NCBI GenBank assembly: GCA_949715645.1
Contig: OX454529.1
Span: 7,235,819 to 7,299,818 of the forward strand
Reading direction: 5' to 3'
Source: Portevinia maculata
Lineage: Eukaryota > Arthropoda > Insecta > Diptera > Syrphidae
DNA: 64,000 nucleotides
Both the position numbers and the translations under genes were made by a program. Under the pieces are notes generated by a model. The model saw only the letters and a program-made list of their open reading frames with translations. It ran no database searches and had not been told where the DNA came from. Of this stretch, positions 43,541 to 55,889 are shown piece after piece (positions within the stretch are counted from its first letter, which is position 1; each line of letters starts with the position of its first letter).

Positions 43541-46471
43541 TTACTTTTCCATAGGCCCTGCAGATAGTATGTTTCTTTTGGTAACTCTACTGAGCCTTTG
43601 CAGATTGACTTGTATTTGGAAAGTATCGTTACGGGGCTCCCAAATTAAGCCTAACGTTTTTATTACATTATCCTGCTTCAATTGGAATAACTTTTCTCTG
43701 TCCTCTGCAGCAATGTCTTGTATGATTTCTTCTGCATTAGCACACCATTTGCGTAGCTGAAAGCCGCCTCGCACTAAAATAGATTGAAGTTCATATTTCA
43801 TCTTAAGCACCTCTTCCATAGTGTTAGCGCCCGAGAGTACATCGTCGACATAGAAATTATTTTTGAGGACGTAAGAACCAATTGGATAAAGATCTCGCTC
43901 ATCGTCGGCTAGCTGAGACAATACCCTAGCTGCCAGATAAGAAGCCGGAGCGGTACCATAAGTAACCGTGCAGAGTTTGTATATGTTTACTTGTTCATCC
44001 AGCGATTCTCTCCAAAGTACATATTGATATCTTTGGTCATCTTCGTGCATGAGCACCTTGGTGATGTCAGCCGTGAACACATACTTATGATAACGAAACT
44101 TAAGAGCAATGGAGAATAAATCCAACTGCATGACTGGCCCCACATGCATGATATCGTTTAGAGAAAATCCGCTATCGGTCTTGTAAGAAGCGTCAAATAC
44201 GACGCGTAACTTTGTGGAGGAGCTTTCTGGCTTGACGACGCAATGATGAGGCAAGAAGAAGTGAGGTTCGCTGTAATTTACATGATCAACAAGCTTCATG
44301 TGGGAGAGAGAGATGTACTCTCTCATGAACTCAATGTAATCTGTCGCTATGTTCAGATTTGTATGTATTTTTTTTTCTAAACTGATGAATCGACGCATTG
44401 CTGTGTTATATGAGCTGCTTAGTTCCTGTGAATCAATTTTAAACGGCAGTCGTACCTTGTAACGACCGGTTTGTAAACGTTCGAAGCTCTTGAGAAACAG
44501 TTCCTCACATATCTGCTCATTTTTTGTTAACGGTGCGGTTTCGATAATGTTTTCGGTCTTGGAGAATGAATTCATAATCTGTTCGAGGCTCTCGCAATCG
44601 TCATCCGTGCAAAGATGACACGATGAAATGCTGTCGTGTTTGCCTTTGCCCTTGAATATTCCTGAGACTATCCATCCAAGAACCGAATTTTGAAGAATTG
44701 GCAAATTTTCATTTATGCGAATCTGTCCAATTGACAAAAGTGATAAGAAGTGGCTAGCACCAAGCAACAAATCAATGTGCTGTGGTTTATTGAATTGTGG
44801 ATCTGCGAGGTTTATGTTTTCGGGAATACGCCAATCGGAAATATCAATTTGATTTTCAGGTACTAACTGAGTGATTCGTTTAATCACGATGGCTTCTACA
44901 ACATGACTGATCTCGTTGAAACGCGACTTTATCATAATGCTTGTTTTTTGTTTAGAGGATATTGTATTGGCTCCTATACCAGATATAGACGTGTGAAATT
45001 TTGTTCGCTGTATTCCTAGGATCTGTACAAGACGATCGGTTATAAGATTTAGTTGTGATCCGGAATCAAGAAGAAGACGACATGGAATAGGAGTGTTATG
45101 TTTGTCCAGAACATGGACAATGGCTGTGGCCAGTATGGTACGGCTTTGATAACCCGGAACAGTAGCCTGGAGGACTTTGTTATGGTCTTTGGCAACGTAC
45201 TCATCTGCATTTGCATTAAGTGTGGTAGGAGCACGACTGGTGGATGGATAATTAGTTGTGTGGAGAATCGTATGGTGTGCCTCGTCACACTTGCGGCATG
45301 AGGACGATCGGCACGATTCGAGGTTGTGATCATTTTTTAGGCAATTGGCACAAATTTTCTGCTTATTTATGAATCCATGTTTCTCGTTTTGAGGTAAATT
45401 AAGAAATTTATAACATTTATGAATAAAATGACCTATACCATTGCAATACAAGCATTTGAGCCTACCTTGGTCTGCGTTTTTAGTTATGGCTAGGCTTTTG
45501 CCGGGGCAGCTTTTATTTGGCCTTGAAGATGAACTAGTACTGGTACTTGCCTGTGTATTAACTGTTGAGGAATAGCACTCCAGGACTTGGCATCGCTTTT
45601 CAATAAACTGCACTAATCTGGAGAGCGGTGGTAAGGTATCGGTTGTGCATTCTTCTTGCCATTTGTTCCGGGTGGCCATGTCGAGCTTAGAGACAACAAT
45701 GTGGATAATGACGTCGTCCCACTTGTCGGCTGGGCGTCCGAGTGATAATAAGGCGCGTAGATGACCCTTTGTTTCGTCGATGAGTTCTCGAAGACAAGCT
45801 GCGGATGGCTTATGAACTGCTGGAGCTTCAAATATTTTGCGTATGTGTTCGGAGCAGATGACTCGTTTATTTTCATAGCGGTCAACAAGAATTTTGACTG
45901 CTACATCGTAATTTACTTCGTTGATTTCTAAAGAGTCAATTGCGCGGGCGGCGCTGCCACCAAGCGATGATTTTAGATATTGAAATTTTGACGTTTTATC
46001 AAGGGAAGGATGGGAATGAATAAGGGATTTGAAAGATTCGTGAAAATCCAACCATTTTATGATCTCACCTGTAAAATAGGGCAATTTTATTTTGGGTAGT
46101 TTCAATTGTTCATTTGACTTAAATTGCATGCTCACATCAATGTCCTTTTTAATTGGTTGCTTTGATTGAATTCTTACCATGATTTGGGGTTGAAGAACGT
46201 AGTAAATTTCTTCGTACATGGCACGAATATCCTCCTTGCTTGTAACTTCCTCTTGATCTAGTTCTTCGATCTTACCTTGAAGCTCTTCGAAGGCGGTAAA
46301 GCTGTTGTCGAGTGCAGCTAATCGGAGTTCCAGTTGTTGCACTGACACGTCGTCTGGCATGGCAGCTACGAAGTCCTTGGCACGCTCAATTTGTTTGCAC
46401 GCTACGGTGCGTCGACTTTTCAGTGCATCAATTCTTCTAGCAGCCTTTGTTAATGATTCTTCCGTCGGCAT
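43541..46471 (-). pseudogene. BEL/Pao gag-protease-RT reading frame (976 codons)
   Basis: A single open frame from the ATG at 46471. It has a DUF1759-type gag region (KLPKIKLPYFTGEIIKWLDF), two zinc knuckles (CLYCNGIGHFIHKC; CANCLKNDHNLESC), an aspartic protease site (CRLLLDSGSQLNLI) and a reverse transcriptase with ADITK, YVLWRES, TYGTAPASYLAARVL and the catalytic FYVDDVLSG. It terminates shortly after TKRNILS because of a deletion and frame change near 43555. A few residues normally present between the ADITK Asp and the HEDD stretch also look missing. Described as found; a broken copy. Confidence 0.92.
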
Positions 46472-46558
46472 CGTGGCTTTTGGTTATGTGTAAAGTGATG
46501 AATGCGTAATCGTCGATAATTACGATATGATTATGTGACAATCACGTCGGGGTCACCA

Positions 46559-46851
46559 TGTATTTTTTAATTAAAACAAGCTTTTTTGTTTCAATTCCCT
46601 TTTTTTATATTTCAATTTTAGACTCTTGATTTATTTTATTATGTGTCACAAATTGGTTACCTAAAGAAGCCAAAATCAGTTTCGTAATTCACCAGGTTCT
46701 TCTATACGCCAGAAAAAAAACGAGGTTAGATGAATCATATGTGCCAACTTAGGTAATACGATGCATGATGATTTGACGTCCCTCTATTCGTCAGCATATG
46801 GTAACACGGTGGTAGTGTTCAGGTCATTAGATTAGAAGTTATTCTGCAACA
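46559..46851 (-). repeat. BEL/Pao 5' LTR
   Basis: 293 bp, TG...CA. Just inside it (46540-46558) is TCACGTCGGGGTCACCA, whose complement TGGTGACCCCGACGTGA is a plausible primer-binding site adjoining the LTR. Confidence 0.93.
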
Positions 46852-49609
46852 TAGATTATTTTCATCCTTAATGTTATTGGGTAGATCATTGAACATTTTG
46901 AATCCCTTGTAGAATAACATATTTTTAGTTTTGTTGTTTCTATAAAATTGTAAATTGAAATTACTGTTAGTACGGCTGGATATCTGCTCTAATTGAAAAT
47001 GTATTTTTTAGATATTTAGGCAATAGATTATTTTTAATTTTAAAAATATAAACAAGGACTAACATTACATTTCTTTGGTTAACACTTAGCCATTTTAAAG
47101 TTTCTAGCATGTAGCTAATATATGTATATCTATCATATTTTAAAATGCACCTTATTGCCTTATTCTGTAACTTTTGTAATTTGTTTTTGACACCTTCATT
47201 ACATAACATTAAAATGGTTGGACAAAATTCAAAATATGGACGTATTGTAACATTGTACGAGTTTATTTTTATAACTGTTAATACAGAAACATTTTTTCTA
47301 ATTCTTCTTAAAAATCCTAATTTGTTTGCAATTTTGCTTATTACGTAGTCGAAGTGGGACTTAAAGCTAAGTTTATTGTCAATTTTTGCTCCTAAATATT
47401 TTATTTCCTCAACTACTTCAAAGTTTTCAAACTGTTCAGTGTTAGTAATAAAGTTTAAAAACATAACTTTGGTTTTCTTTTCGTTTAATTTTAATTTGTT
47501 CATCTCAAGAAATGCTTTAATATTTCTAACGTCTTCAGCTAATTTTAGTTTACATATATCAACATCTAAGTCCTCAACAAATAACAATCCATCGTCAGCA
47601 AATAATATAAGGTCACCATTTTGTACGCATTTATGTATAGTAGGAACAGTAAAGGTCCTAGAATAGTCGCTTGTGGCACTCCCAGGTCAACGTCTATTGG
47701 CTCCGATACTTCATTGTTAAATTTTACTTGTTGCTTTCGTCCAGTAAGATATGAGTTGAACCATTTATATTCCACGTCCCGTACGCAATAGGTCTCCAAC
47801 TTCTGCAGTAAGATACTTCGATCAACCGTTTCAAAAGCTCTTTGAAGATCTAGGAATACTGCAGCGATGTTGTGTTTGTCATGCATTGTTTCTTTTCATT
47901 TGGCAATTACGAGATTTAATGCAGATTGACATGAGTGTTTTTTTCTGAAGCCAGATTGGTTTTCAGCAAAAATATTATTTTCTTTTAGAAAATTTTCAAA
48001 TTGAAAGTGTACCACTTTTTCTATTATTTTTTCAAATATTGACAAATATTCACATTTAATGGAGTTTTTAATTTTATGCACCGGGACAATTAAAGAAGTT
48101 TTCCATGTATTCGGAAATTCACCGCTACTAAGGGAGAAGTTAACTATTTTTAAAAGCATAGGGCCTACTAGCGTAAAGCAGTCATTTATAATGTTTTTAT
48201 TAACATAGTTGAAATCACTTTAATTAGGGAGCAGATTTATCACTTTCCATAGTTCACTTAAATTGTTTAAAAGCTTAAATTTAAAACTAACATGTATCCG
48301 GTCACATTCATTCACAAAAGGGATTATTGGTATTGCACTGTTTATATCTTTGACGCTATTTATAAAAAAGTTATTAAACTGATTAGCTATATATTTGTCA
48401 TTTACGATAACCTTTTGATTAAATTCAACCATACTTGTTTTCGTACTGTCTTCCCTCAGGACAAGGGATTTTAACACTTTCCACATTGATTTCTGATTAT
48501 CTGCACTGTCAATTTTGTTTTTAATATAATCAGATTTTGCTTTATTTAATGCAACCTTGTACTCATTTCTAATTGCACTGTAGCTATGCCAATCTTCATG
48601 TCGACCTGAGTATAAAGCTTTGAAGTAACTGTTTATTTTACTTTGTTTCAGATGTCTTAGAGATAGGTTAAACCAATTGCTTCTAGTGTCAACATTTATT
48701 ACTTTACGTTTTACAAGCTGATTTATAGTTCTAGTGAATGTCTCTTCGAATTTATTATGGATTTGATCTTTATTTAATAAATAATTTAACCCAACTATTG
48801 CACTATTTTCTAAAATTTCTAAAATTCGGTATTTATTGTATTTAAATAATTTAATAGCTATAATTATCACAGATCGTTCTTAGATTCGTTTTTATCACCA
48901 GAGTTTCATGATCACTAATTTTTAAATTATTATTATAGTTTTTGTATCTTTTGTTATTCTTGTGTAGTCATTAACAATTTGTTTGCAGATATTCTCAGAC
49001 AGCGTTTGTTTAATTTCATTTTTATAAATACTATTATTTAACCAATTTATGTTAAAGTCACCCGCTATTAAAACATTCTTCTTACCCTTTAATTCATCCA
49101 TTAATTGATTAAAAATATCACAGAAATGTCGTATAGACGAACTAGGCGATCGATATATTGCTACCACTATTATTTTTTGTCCTTCGATAGCAATTTCAAC
49201 TGCTAGAAATCACATTTCCAAATTAATGCGTATGTCTTTTAACCTTACCCAATTCAGATTTTCCCTTAAGTATATAACAACACCTCCAGTTGTGTTTGAT
49301 AAGCTATCACATCTAAATGGTTCGCAATATTTTTCTAATTTAATTTCATTGTCTGTTATACCACTCACTAAGTGTGTTTCACATTGTTCCAGCTCATTAA
49401 AGTTATTCATTATTCCTTGAATATTTAAATAAAGACATTTAACTTTTTTTTGATTGCTAGTACGCAATTCTTTCCCGTTCCTGATCTAGCCTTCTTTGGT
49501 ATACAGGGCAACTGCTGCTTCGTGTATCATGGTCAATATTAAGATCTAAATTAAGACGCTCTTTTGCTTTTAAACAATTGCTGCATTTGGGTTTGTCACT
49601 TGTACATGC

Positions 49610-49890
49610 ACATTGGTGCTACAATTGGTTTAATCACCGGACACTGTCTCATATGTAAGCATGGAACAAGGCTTGGCGTCTATACAAATGACTTCTGCAG
49701 AAGCGGCTTGGACGAGGAGACTATTCTTCACCTCCTCTGCACATGCCCTGCTCTCTCTCAAAGACGAAAACTACATTTGGGATGTTTCTAATACAATGAT
49801 CTCAACGATCTCATAAACATCGATATTAAAAGTCTTTCAAGCTTTATCAAATACTCCAACTGGATGTCGATGATTGCTGGGTACTAAATT
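49610..49890 (+). pseudogene. LOA/R1-like LINE RNase H C-terminal fragment
   Basis: Plus strand: GATIGLITGHCLICKHGTRL then GVYTNDFCRSGLDEETILHL, LCTCPALSQRRKLHLG and, after a frame break, NDLNDLINIDIKSLSSFI. This is the typical end of RNase H-bearing insect LINEs. The upstream RT is absent here. Confidence 0.8.
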
Positions 49891-49994
49891 TATTTAATTT
49901 TCGCACCTTTGAAAATCTAAGCTTAGGTTCGGATATCCACTTAGGTGTGATTTCATTCTAGACTTTATCTTCACTCTTTATGTTCACGCTTGTT

Positions 49995-50180
49995 GTTGGG
50001 TTGGCGATGGCGAAGAGGTTTGTGTGTTGGCTTCTGACCCAACGTTGCAGGTTCAATTCAAAAGGGGGGACAACAGCATATGACACCCATAAATGGAGAG
50101 AACTATAATAACACCTTGTTTTCTGAATGCTTTGGGATTTGAACTTCCTTTTATCATTAAAAAATAAAAATAAAAAAAAA
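49995..50180 (+). mobile_element. tRNA-derived SINE, family 2
   Basis: GGTTGGCGATGGCGAAGAGG (A-box like TGGCGAAGAGG) and GTTGCAGGTTCAATTC (B box), then GGGGGGACAACAGCATATGA, CTTTGGGATTTGAACTTCC and an A-rich tail (AAAAAATAAAAATAAAAAA). Distinct from the SINEs at 19.9 and 38.9 kb. Confidence 0.68.
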
Positions 50181-51800
50181 ATGTTCACTCTTGTGATGAT
50201 TTATCTTCACTTGTGGTTTGTTGTTGTTTGAGGTGTAAAATTTAGCTCTTACCAATAAGACACGCCTTTGAAAAGTCTCCTTTGTGCCTCTACAATGCTT
50301 ACCTTTGAGACTGTTAATTTTATCAGAGGCAACTCCACAAATTAAGGGGATCTGGACGGGAATACCAGTTTCTGTATACGTCAGTCCCTTTCGATATATT
50401 TTACCTACCCATTTGCTGTACTTTTCGGTTCATTTAAGTTTCGTTTCAAAAAATATAAATAAACCTTCCATCTCTGTTAAGTTTGAAACAATTGCGCAAA
50501 CCATTTATTTATGCAATTTATTTGTTTTTTTTTAATTGATTTGTTTTTTTTTTTTTGTATCTTGCATTACATTTGAGTTTATGATAATTTTTAATTAATA
50601 CATTCACAATTACGAGATTTTGTTTTTAATGCTCACTAACATGTTTTCCTTAGGTTTTTGTGTTTTCTTATAATAACTATTAATTGTCAATGTCACGTTT
50701 CTTATTATGATTACTTCCCCTTGTACGCATTCGTTCTTTAATTTTATATGTATATTTTTTTTTCCTTTTGTTTTAATGGAATATAACAAGGTAGCAGGAG
50801 AATAGATAGGTATAAATAAATTAGTAATCGATTTATATTAATTTAACATTTTTTTCCAATGATAATCTATGTATGTAATAAATATATATTTTGTTTTTTG
50901 TTACATATATGTATGTATATATAAATGTATATAATATATTTATTTGTTTTTTTCTTCAGCTTTTGTTAAAATGTTAAAACAATGTCATTTCACAATAGGG
51001 GATTTTTTTTTTTTTTTTTTATTTTTTTTTTTTTTTTTTAGAATTGATATGAATATTTGGGGAAATTTATTGATGTATAATGTATATATATGTATATATT
51101 TGTTTTTTCCAAAAATGTTATAATTTAACTTATTTTATGATTCTTTTAGTTTGTATTTCATAAATTGACATGATTTTGTTTGTTTTTTTTTTTGTTTTAT
51201 TCATTTTTAATTCGAGCCATACTTGACGCTATATTTGAAGTATTTAAGAACTACTGCTATTTGTTTTGTTTGTAGGAGCAAAAACAAAGCTTATGGGTGG
51301 GAGGGCGTTTCACGAAAATATTCTAGTTTTAGTTTCGATATAATAATAATATAAATTCAATTTGCATGCCGCAGATATGTTTTTTTTTTAGTATTTATAT
51401 CGTTATGTTGATTTTTTTTTGTATTTATTTATTGTTTATCAATATGACTGCGAAATTCTTATTCTTGTAGACATTTATATAGTTGTTTTGTGATTATATA
51501 AGGTTAAATATAGCTACACACATAGAAAATATAAGGACATTACAATCTTGGATTAGACAAATTTGTTTTTATTTTTTTCGTTTTCTAAAATCAATAAAAT
51601 ATCTCGGAGTTGGATGCTCTTGTTTTGTTTTTTTTTTTTTTTTAATTCTTTTTTATTGAGATGATAGTAAAGTTGAACGACAATTTGCATTTATCAAAAA
51701 GAGTGCTAAATAGCAAATTACAGTGATTGTGATTGTTTAAGTAAAAGTTCAAAGGAACATGTGCTCTTAAAATTCGTTTTTTTTTTTTTTAATAAATCAT
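50180..51800. other. AT-rich intergenic stretch with T tracts
   Basis: Poly(T) runs at 51000-51040, 51180-51200 and 51630; (TA)n/TATATGTA runs near 50880-50940. No coding or element signal seen. Confidence 0.55.
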
Positions 51801-51809
51801 ATGTATAGA

Positions 51810-53400
51810 GTTGTGAATGAATGCATTACTTTGGAACTGCATTCAGATAAGTCTGAGTCATATGACTGAAATGTTTGACTTCAAGTTAAACTTAACCTTG
51901 ATAATTGAACTTAAAAAACAATATTCAGCAGTCATTTTGAAAATTCTGAATGGGCAGTTAAATAAAGCAGTCAATGGACTGTTAGTTAAAAGAATGCAGT
52001 ACTTTTTTGACTTTTTACATTCTGTCAGTAGTGAGTCTTCTGAAAGACTTTTTTTTTTGGCAGTCAGTAAGTCTTTTGACTTACGTAAAGAATTCAACAT
52101 GCATAAGTCATTTTGAACATTCTGACTGGGCAATTAAATAAATAAGTCAAAAGTATGCAGTACTTTTAGACTTTTTACATTCTTCGAGTCGGTAGCAAGT
52201 CTTCTGAACGTCTTTCTGTAAGCAGTCTTTTGACTTACGTAAAGAATTGAACATCCAGGAGTCATTTTGAACATTCTGACTGGCTAATTAAATAAATAAG
52301 TCAAAACAATTCAGTACTTTTTGACTTTTTACATTCTTTAAGTCAGTAGTAAGTCTTCTGAACGTCTTTTTTTTAGCAGTCAGTAAGTCTTTTGACTTAC
52401 TTAAATAATTAAACATCCAGAAGTCATTTTAAACATTCTGACTGGGCAATTAAATAAATAAGTCAAAAGAATGCAGTAGTTTTTGACATTTTACATTCTT
52501 TAAGTCAGAAGTAAGTCTTCTGAAAGTCTTTTTTGTTAGTAGTCACTAAGTCTTTTGACTTACGTAAAGAATTGAACATTCAGAAGTCATTTTGAACATT
52601 CTGAATCGGCAATTACATAAATAAGTCAGAAGAATGCAGTACTTTTTGACTTTTTACATTCTCTCAGTGGTGAGTCTTCTGAAAGACTTTTTTTTGGCAG
52701 TCAGTAAGTTTTTTGACTTACGTAAAGAATTCAACATGCAGAAGTCATTTTGAACATTCTGACTGGGCAATTAAATAAATAAGTCAAAAGAATGCAGTAG
52801 TGTTTGACTTTTTGCATTCTTTAAGTCAGTAGAAAGTTTTCTGAAAGTCTTTTTTTGCAGTCAATAAGTTTTTTGACTTACGTAAACAATTGAACTTCCA
52901 GAAGTCATTTTGACCATTCTGACTGGGCAGTTAAATAAAGAAGTCAAAAGTATGCAGTACTTTTTGACTTTTTACATCCTTCAAGTCGGTAGCAAGTCTT
53001 CTGAACGTCTTTTTGTAAGCTGTCTTTTGACTTACGTAAACAATTGATCTTCAAGAAGTCATTTTGACCATTCTGACTGGGCAATTAAATAAAGAAGTCA
53101 AAACAATTCAGTGCTTTCTGAATTTTTACATTCTTTAAGTCAGTAGTAAGTCTTCTGAACGTCTTTTTTTTAGCAGTTAGTAAGTCTTTTGACTTACTTA
53201 AATAATTGAACATCCAGAAGTCATTTTAAAAATTCTGACTGGGCAATTAAATAAATAAGTCAGAAGAATGCAGTACTTTTTGACTTTTTGCATTCTTTAA
53301 GTCAGTAGTAAGTCTTCCGAAAGTCTTTTAGTCTTTTTTTTGTTTGCCAGTCAGTAAGTCTTTTGACAGCATTTCTTTCACTGTAAGCTCTTTGACTGCT
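51810..53400. repeat. ~160-bp satellite-like tandem array, AGTC/GACT rich
   Basis: The landmark ATTCTGACTGGGCAATTAAA (or close variants) recurs near 51942, 52121, 52275, 52437, 52600, 52758, 52918, 53072 and 53233, spacing 154-179. Each unit has AGTCTTTTGACTTACGTAAA, AGAAGTCATTTTGAACATTC and GACTTTTTACATTCTTTAAG. About nine diverged copies. AGTCTTTTGACT-type motifs continue singly to ~53480. Confidence 0.9.
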
Positions 53401-53679
53401 TTTAAATCTTTTGAATGCTTTAAGTCTTTTGACTAATTCTACCTCGTACGACTGCTTTTGAGTCTTTTGACTAAAACATTTTGCATCCTATAAAATTGGA
53501 GTCTTGCAAGTCTCTATTTTAATTTCATTGCCAAGATTCACAATTCGATTTGCAATCATCGGCCATATCATAGTTTCTAATCGTATCAGTGTCTTGGCTC
53601 TTGACTAATCTAAGGGCCACAGGTTTAAATCACGCGGGGCGATGTAACACCTTATAGTTTTCTTCTTCCACTGCCCCAC

Positions 53680-53765
53680 TTTTTGCGAACGTCTGACAAA
53701 CATCCAAGAGTATCAATTGTCATGGGAAGGGTCTCTAATCTGCCATTCGGATTCTGCTTTTAATA
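53680..53765 (+). repeat. Interspersed repeat (LINE 3'-end type), copy 3
   Basis: CGTCTGACAAACATCCAAGA, GTATCAATTGTCATGGGAAG and CTGCCATTCGGATTC match the block at 2395-2560. Confidence 0.65.
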
Positions 53766-53859
53766 AAAAAAAACCGTGATACACGGAGGAGGGTCAGTAA
53801 TGGCCTGGTGATGGTTTTCATTTAGCGGCGTTTGAAATCCTGCCCAAAATCAACACCAA

Positions 53860-54980
53860 AATGACTGGACCATCTTACGTTAACATTAGTCGGGATTTAT
53901 CTAAGGTCTTCGAGAAACTGATAGCAAACCACATACAAAAACACATGTCGCTTCATCGGTTGCTTAACCCACACCAGTCTGGTTTTCGGGACGGCAATGG
54001 TTAACATTATTGATGGAATAAGACAAGATTTTGACAAAGTATTTGACAAGGTTAATCATGATGTCCTCTGCTGGAAGTTAAAATTCTATTTGGTTTTACT
54101 GATAGGGCTGGCAACTCATTCGTAGCTTCCTTCCTGGCAGGCTGCAACGAGTTCTTAGATAGATAGATAGATAGATTCTTTATTTTTTCATCATAAAGTT
54201 TACAAATTGGTATACTTAAGAATAAGGACATGGCAATACTGCCGTCTGCCTGACGAGTTCTTTCTGGTGAAAAACTCTCTGCATTCAAACCTGTTTATCA
54301 AGGGGTAACCCAGGGATCGATCGTTGGAACTATTTTGTTATAAATGGCCTCCCGTCCGTATGTAAACATGCAGCTATGCACCTCTATGCAGATGATGTGC
54401 AGCTTCATTTAGCTCTACCAATGAGTGATGAGTGATGACGTTGGTTCCCGACTGAACGAGGATCTAGAGAAAATCCGGGCTGAGGTGAATGGTCTATCAA
54501 TCAATCCAGCTAAATTGCAGTTCATTCCGATCTCTAATAAGACCATTGAAACCAATAATCTACCTCATTTATGGCTCTCGAACTGTACGCTGAATTCTGC
54601 AGTAACAGCTACTAATCTGGGCTATGTAATCAATAGACATTTGTGCGAATACAATCACACCAATGTCGTGATTGGACGTATCTACGGATGTCTTCGCAAG
54701 CATGGGCCTAGTGCTAGCTTCACACCGACCGAATTTCGACGAAGGCTGATCTTAACCTTAATCTTGCCCATGATAACATACGCTGAGGTGGTTTATTGCT
54801 AAATCGACTCTTTATCCCAGAGAAAGCTTCAAGTAGCCTTCAATGATGCTGTGCGATACATTTATGGCATTCGTAGATATGATCAGTACTTAGTACTATA
54901 AAAGATACAAATCTTAATGTACAAATCTCTTTGGTTAATAATAATAAATTGAAATTGAAATTGAAATTTAAATTGAAAAT
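53860..54980 (+). pseudogene. LINE RT, 5' truncated, with 3' (GAAATT)n tail
   Basis: Plus-strand broken frames in the usual order: LSKVFEKLIANHIQKHM, LLNPHQSGFR, a D-F-x-K-x-F-D-x-V-N-H-like palm, then MHLYADDVQLHLALP (YADD catalytic site), LEKIRAEVNGLSINPAKLQF and the thumb (54425-54802: TATNLGYVINRHLCEYNHTN; LPMITYAEVVYC). It ends at ~54905-54980 with an ATTGAAATTGAAATTGAAAT tail. A short insertion lies at 54158-54256. Confidence 0.86.
54158..54256 (-). mobile_element. ~100-bp LINE 3'-end insertion with (TCTA)n tail and 10-bp TSD
   Basis: ACGAGTTCTT flanks both sides (~54148-54157 and ~54257-54266). On the minus strand the insert ends AAAAATAAAGAATCTATCTA with more TCTA units, as in 5'-truncated LINE copies that end in a microsatellite. 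It interrupts the RT. Confidence 0.75.
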
Positions 54981-55310
54981 TGAAGCCAAAGCATACGAAC
55001 AATGTAGCCAGGGAGGTTTTTATCCAAAATAATGTTGATCTATTGGAATGGCTACGGCAGCTGCCAGACCTTAACCCCATTGAGCATCTTTGGTCCATTT
55101 TGGATGAGAGGATTCCGATGAATACACTTCGCAGCTTACCATATTTTTGGGAAAGCCTCTTAAATGAATGGGACCAAATTCCAGATCACATATTTAAAAA
55201 TCAGGTTTCTAGAGTACCTATGCATCTGACCGCAGTTATCCAAAATAAAGAAGGAAACACTAGCTATAAGGTCCTTTTGATTAAAATGCAGCATCCGTTT
55301 GTATGAATTC
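54980..55310 (+). pseudogene. Tc1-like transposase C-terminal fragment
   Basis: Plus-strand frame 54980-55306: KPKHTNNVAREVFIQNNVD, LLEWLRQLPDLNPIEHLWSI and the tail VSRVPMHLTAVIQNKEGNT. It holds the last D and E of the Tc1 DDE triad region. The first Asp and DNA-binding domain are missing; it starts where the previous LINE ends. Confidence 0.85.
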
Positions 55311-55870
55311 TCTTTTCCTTAAACATTGCAATATGTTTTTATTTTTCAACTAAATTTTGTCAATAATCTTGGATGAGCACAAAAAATAGGTCAGCAATTA
55401 ATAAGTAACAACATTTTGCATTAAAAAATTGGCGAAAACTTTTTAAAAACTGAGAAAACCCTCCAAGTTAATTTGTGCTTTTTTTTTTGTCTGACAGGTA
55501 TTACGAGACTCTTGAACAGTTTCCAAATTAGTTCTTCAACAACCTTGTCTGTTGTCAAAATAAGCTTCGAAACCATTTCCTCAAATATTAAATTTTTATT
55601 TATATTTTTATTTCGTTTGTATCGACAAATTTTTAATTAAGAATCCGTTTCAGTTAGTGCGCCATCTGTTGTTGGTAAGTATCTTTTAATATTGGGAGCA
55701 GCAGCAACAACTTCACTGAGGAAAATAGCAGCCATATTGGGGCTGGGTTGCAGATGAATGATTGTCAAAGGGAGATTATTCTTTTGCCGGCAGAGGACAT
55801 GGTCAAACACAGAATGAAGAATTTTAGTAGTAAAGAACAAATCGCGTTTTATTTTGTCCATCACGTATTG
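55310..55870. other. AT-rich stretch, nothing recognised
   Basis: A poly(T)-TGTCTGACAGG run near 55480-55497 may be a remnant of the Tc1-like terminus. The rest is unassigned. Confidence 0.4.
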
Positions 55871-55889
55871 TTTTATATATTTAATTAAA

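Larger units (their letters stand above)
41028..46851 (-). mobile_element. BEL/Pao LTR retrotransposon, full length, identical LTRs, 5-bp TSD
   Basis: LTRs at 41028-41320 and 46559-46851 are both 293 bp and read identical by eye (TGTATTTTTT ... TCTGCAACA). Flanks TAGAT (41023-41027 and 46852-46856) form a 5-bp target duplication. The coding strand is minus, so the 5' LTR is the right one. Identical LTRs imply a recent insertion, yet the pol frame is broken near 43555. Confidence 0.95.
40870..49610 (-). mobile_element. CR1/Jockey-group LINE, interrupted by a BEL/Pao element
   Basis: Minus strand, 5' to 3'. The ORF1 end (~49610-49476) has knuckle-like Cys residues (CTSDKPKCSNCLKAKERL ... CPVYQRRLD). 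The endonuclease (49467-48922) has CLYLNIQGIMNNFNEL and LIAGDFNINWL. A linker follows (48870-48220). The RT has FAENQSGFRKKHSCQSALN, AVFLDLQRAFETVDR and GVPQATILGPLLFLLYIN. The thumb and tail run 47587-46860. BEL DNA 41028-46851 sits in the last codons, and the final residues (KSLVIEYVKNNF, stop) are at ~41020-40970. The 3' end is AT-rich with an (AATC)n tail. Several frameshifts; the Y-x-D-D region lies near the frame break at ~47590. Confidence 0.85.

Noticed and set aside
51858..52133. Open frames on both strands within the satellite array
   Set aside because: They follow the tandem repeat period and do not persist through all units.
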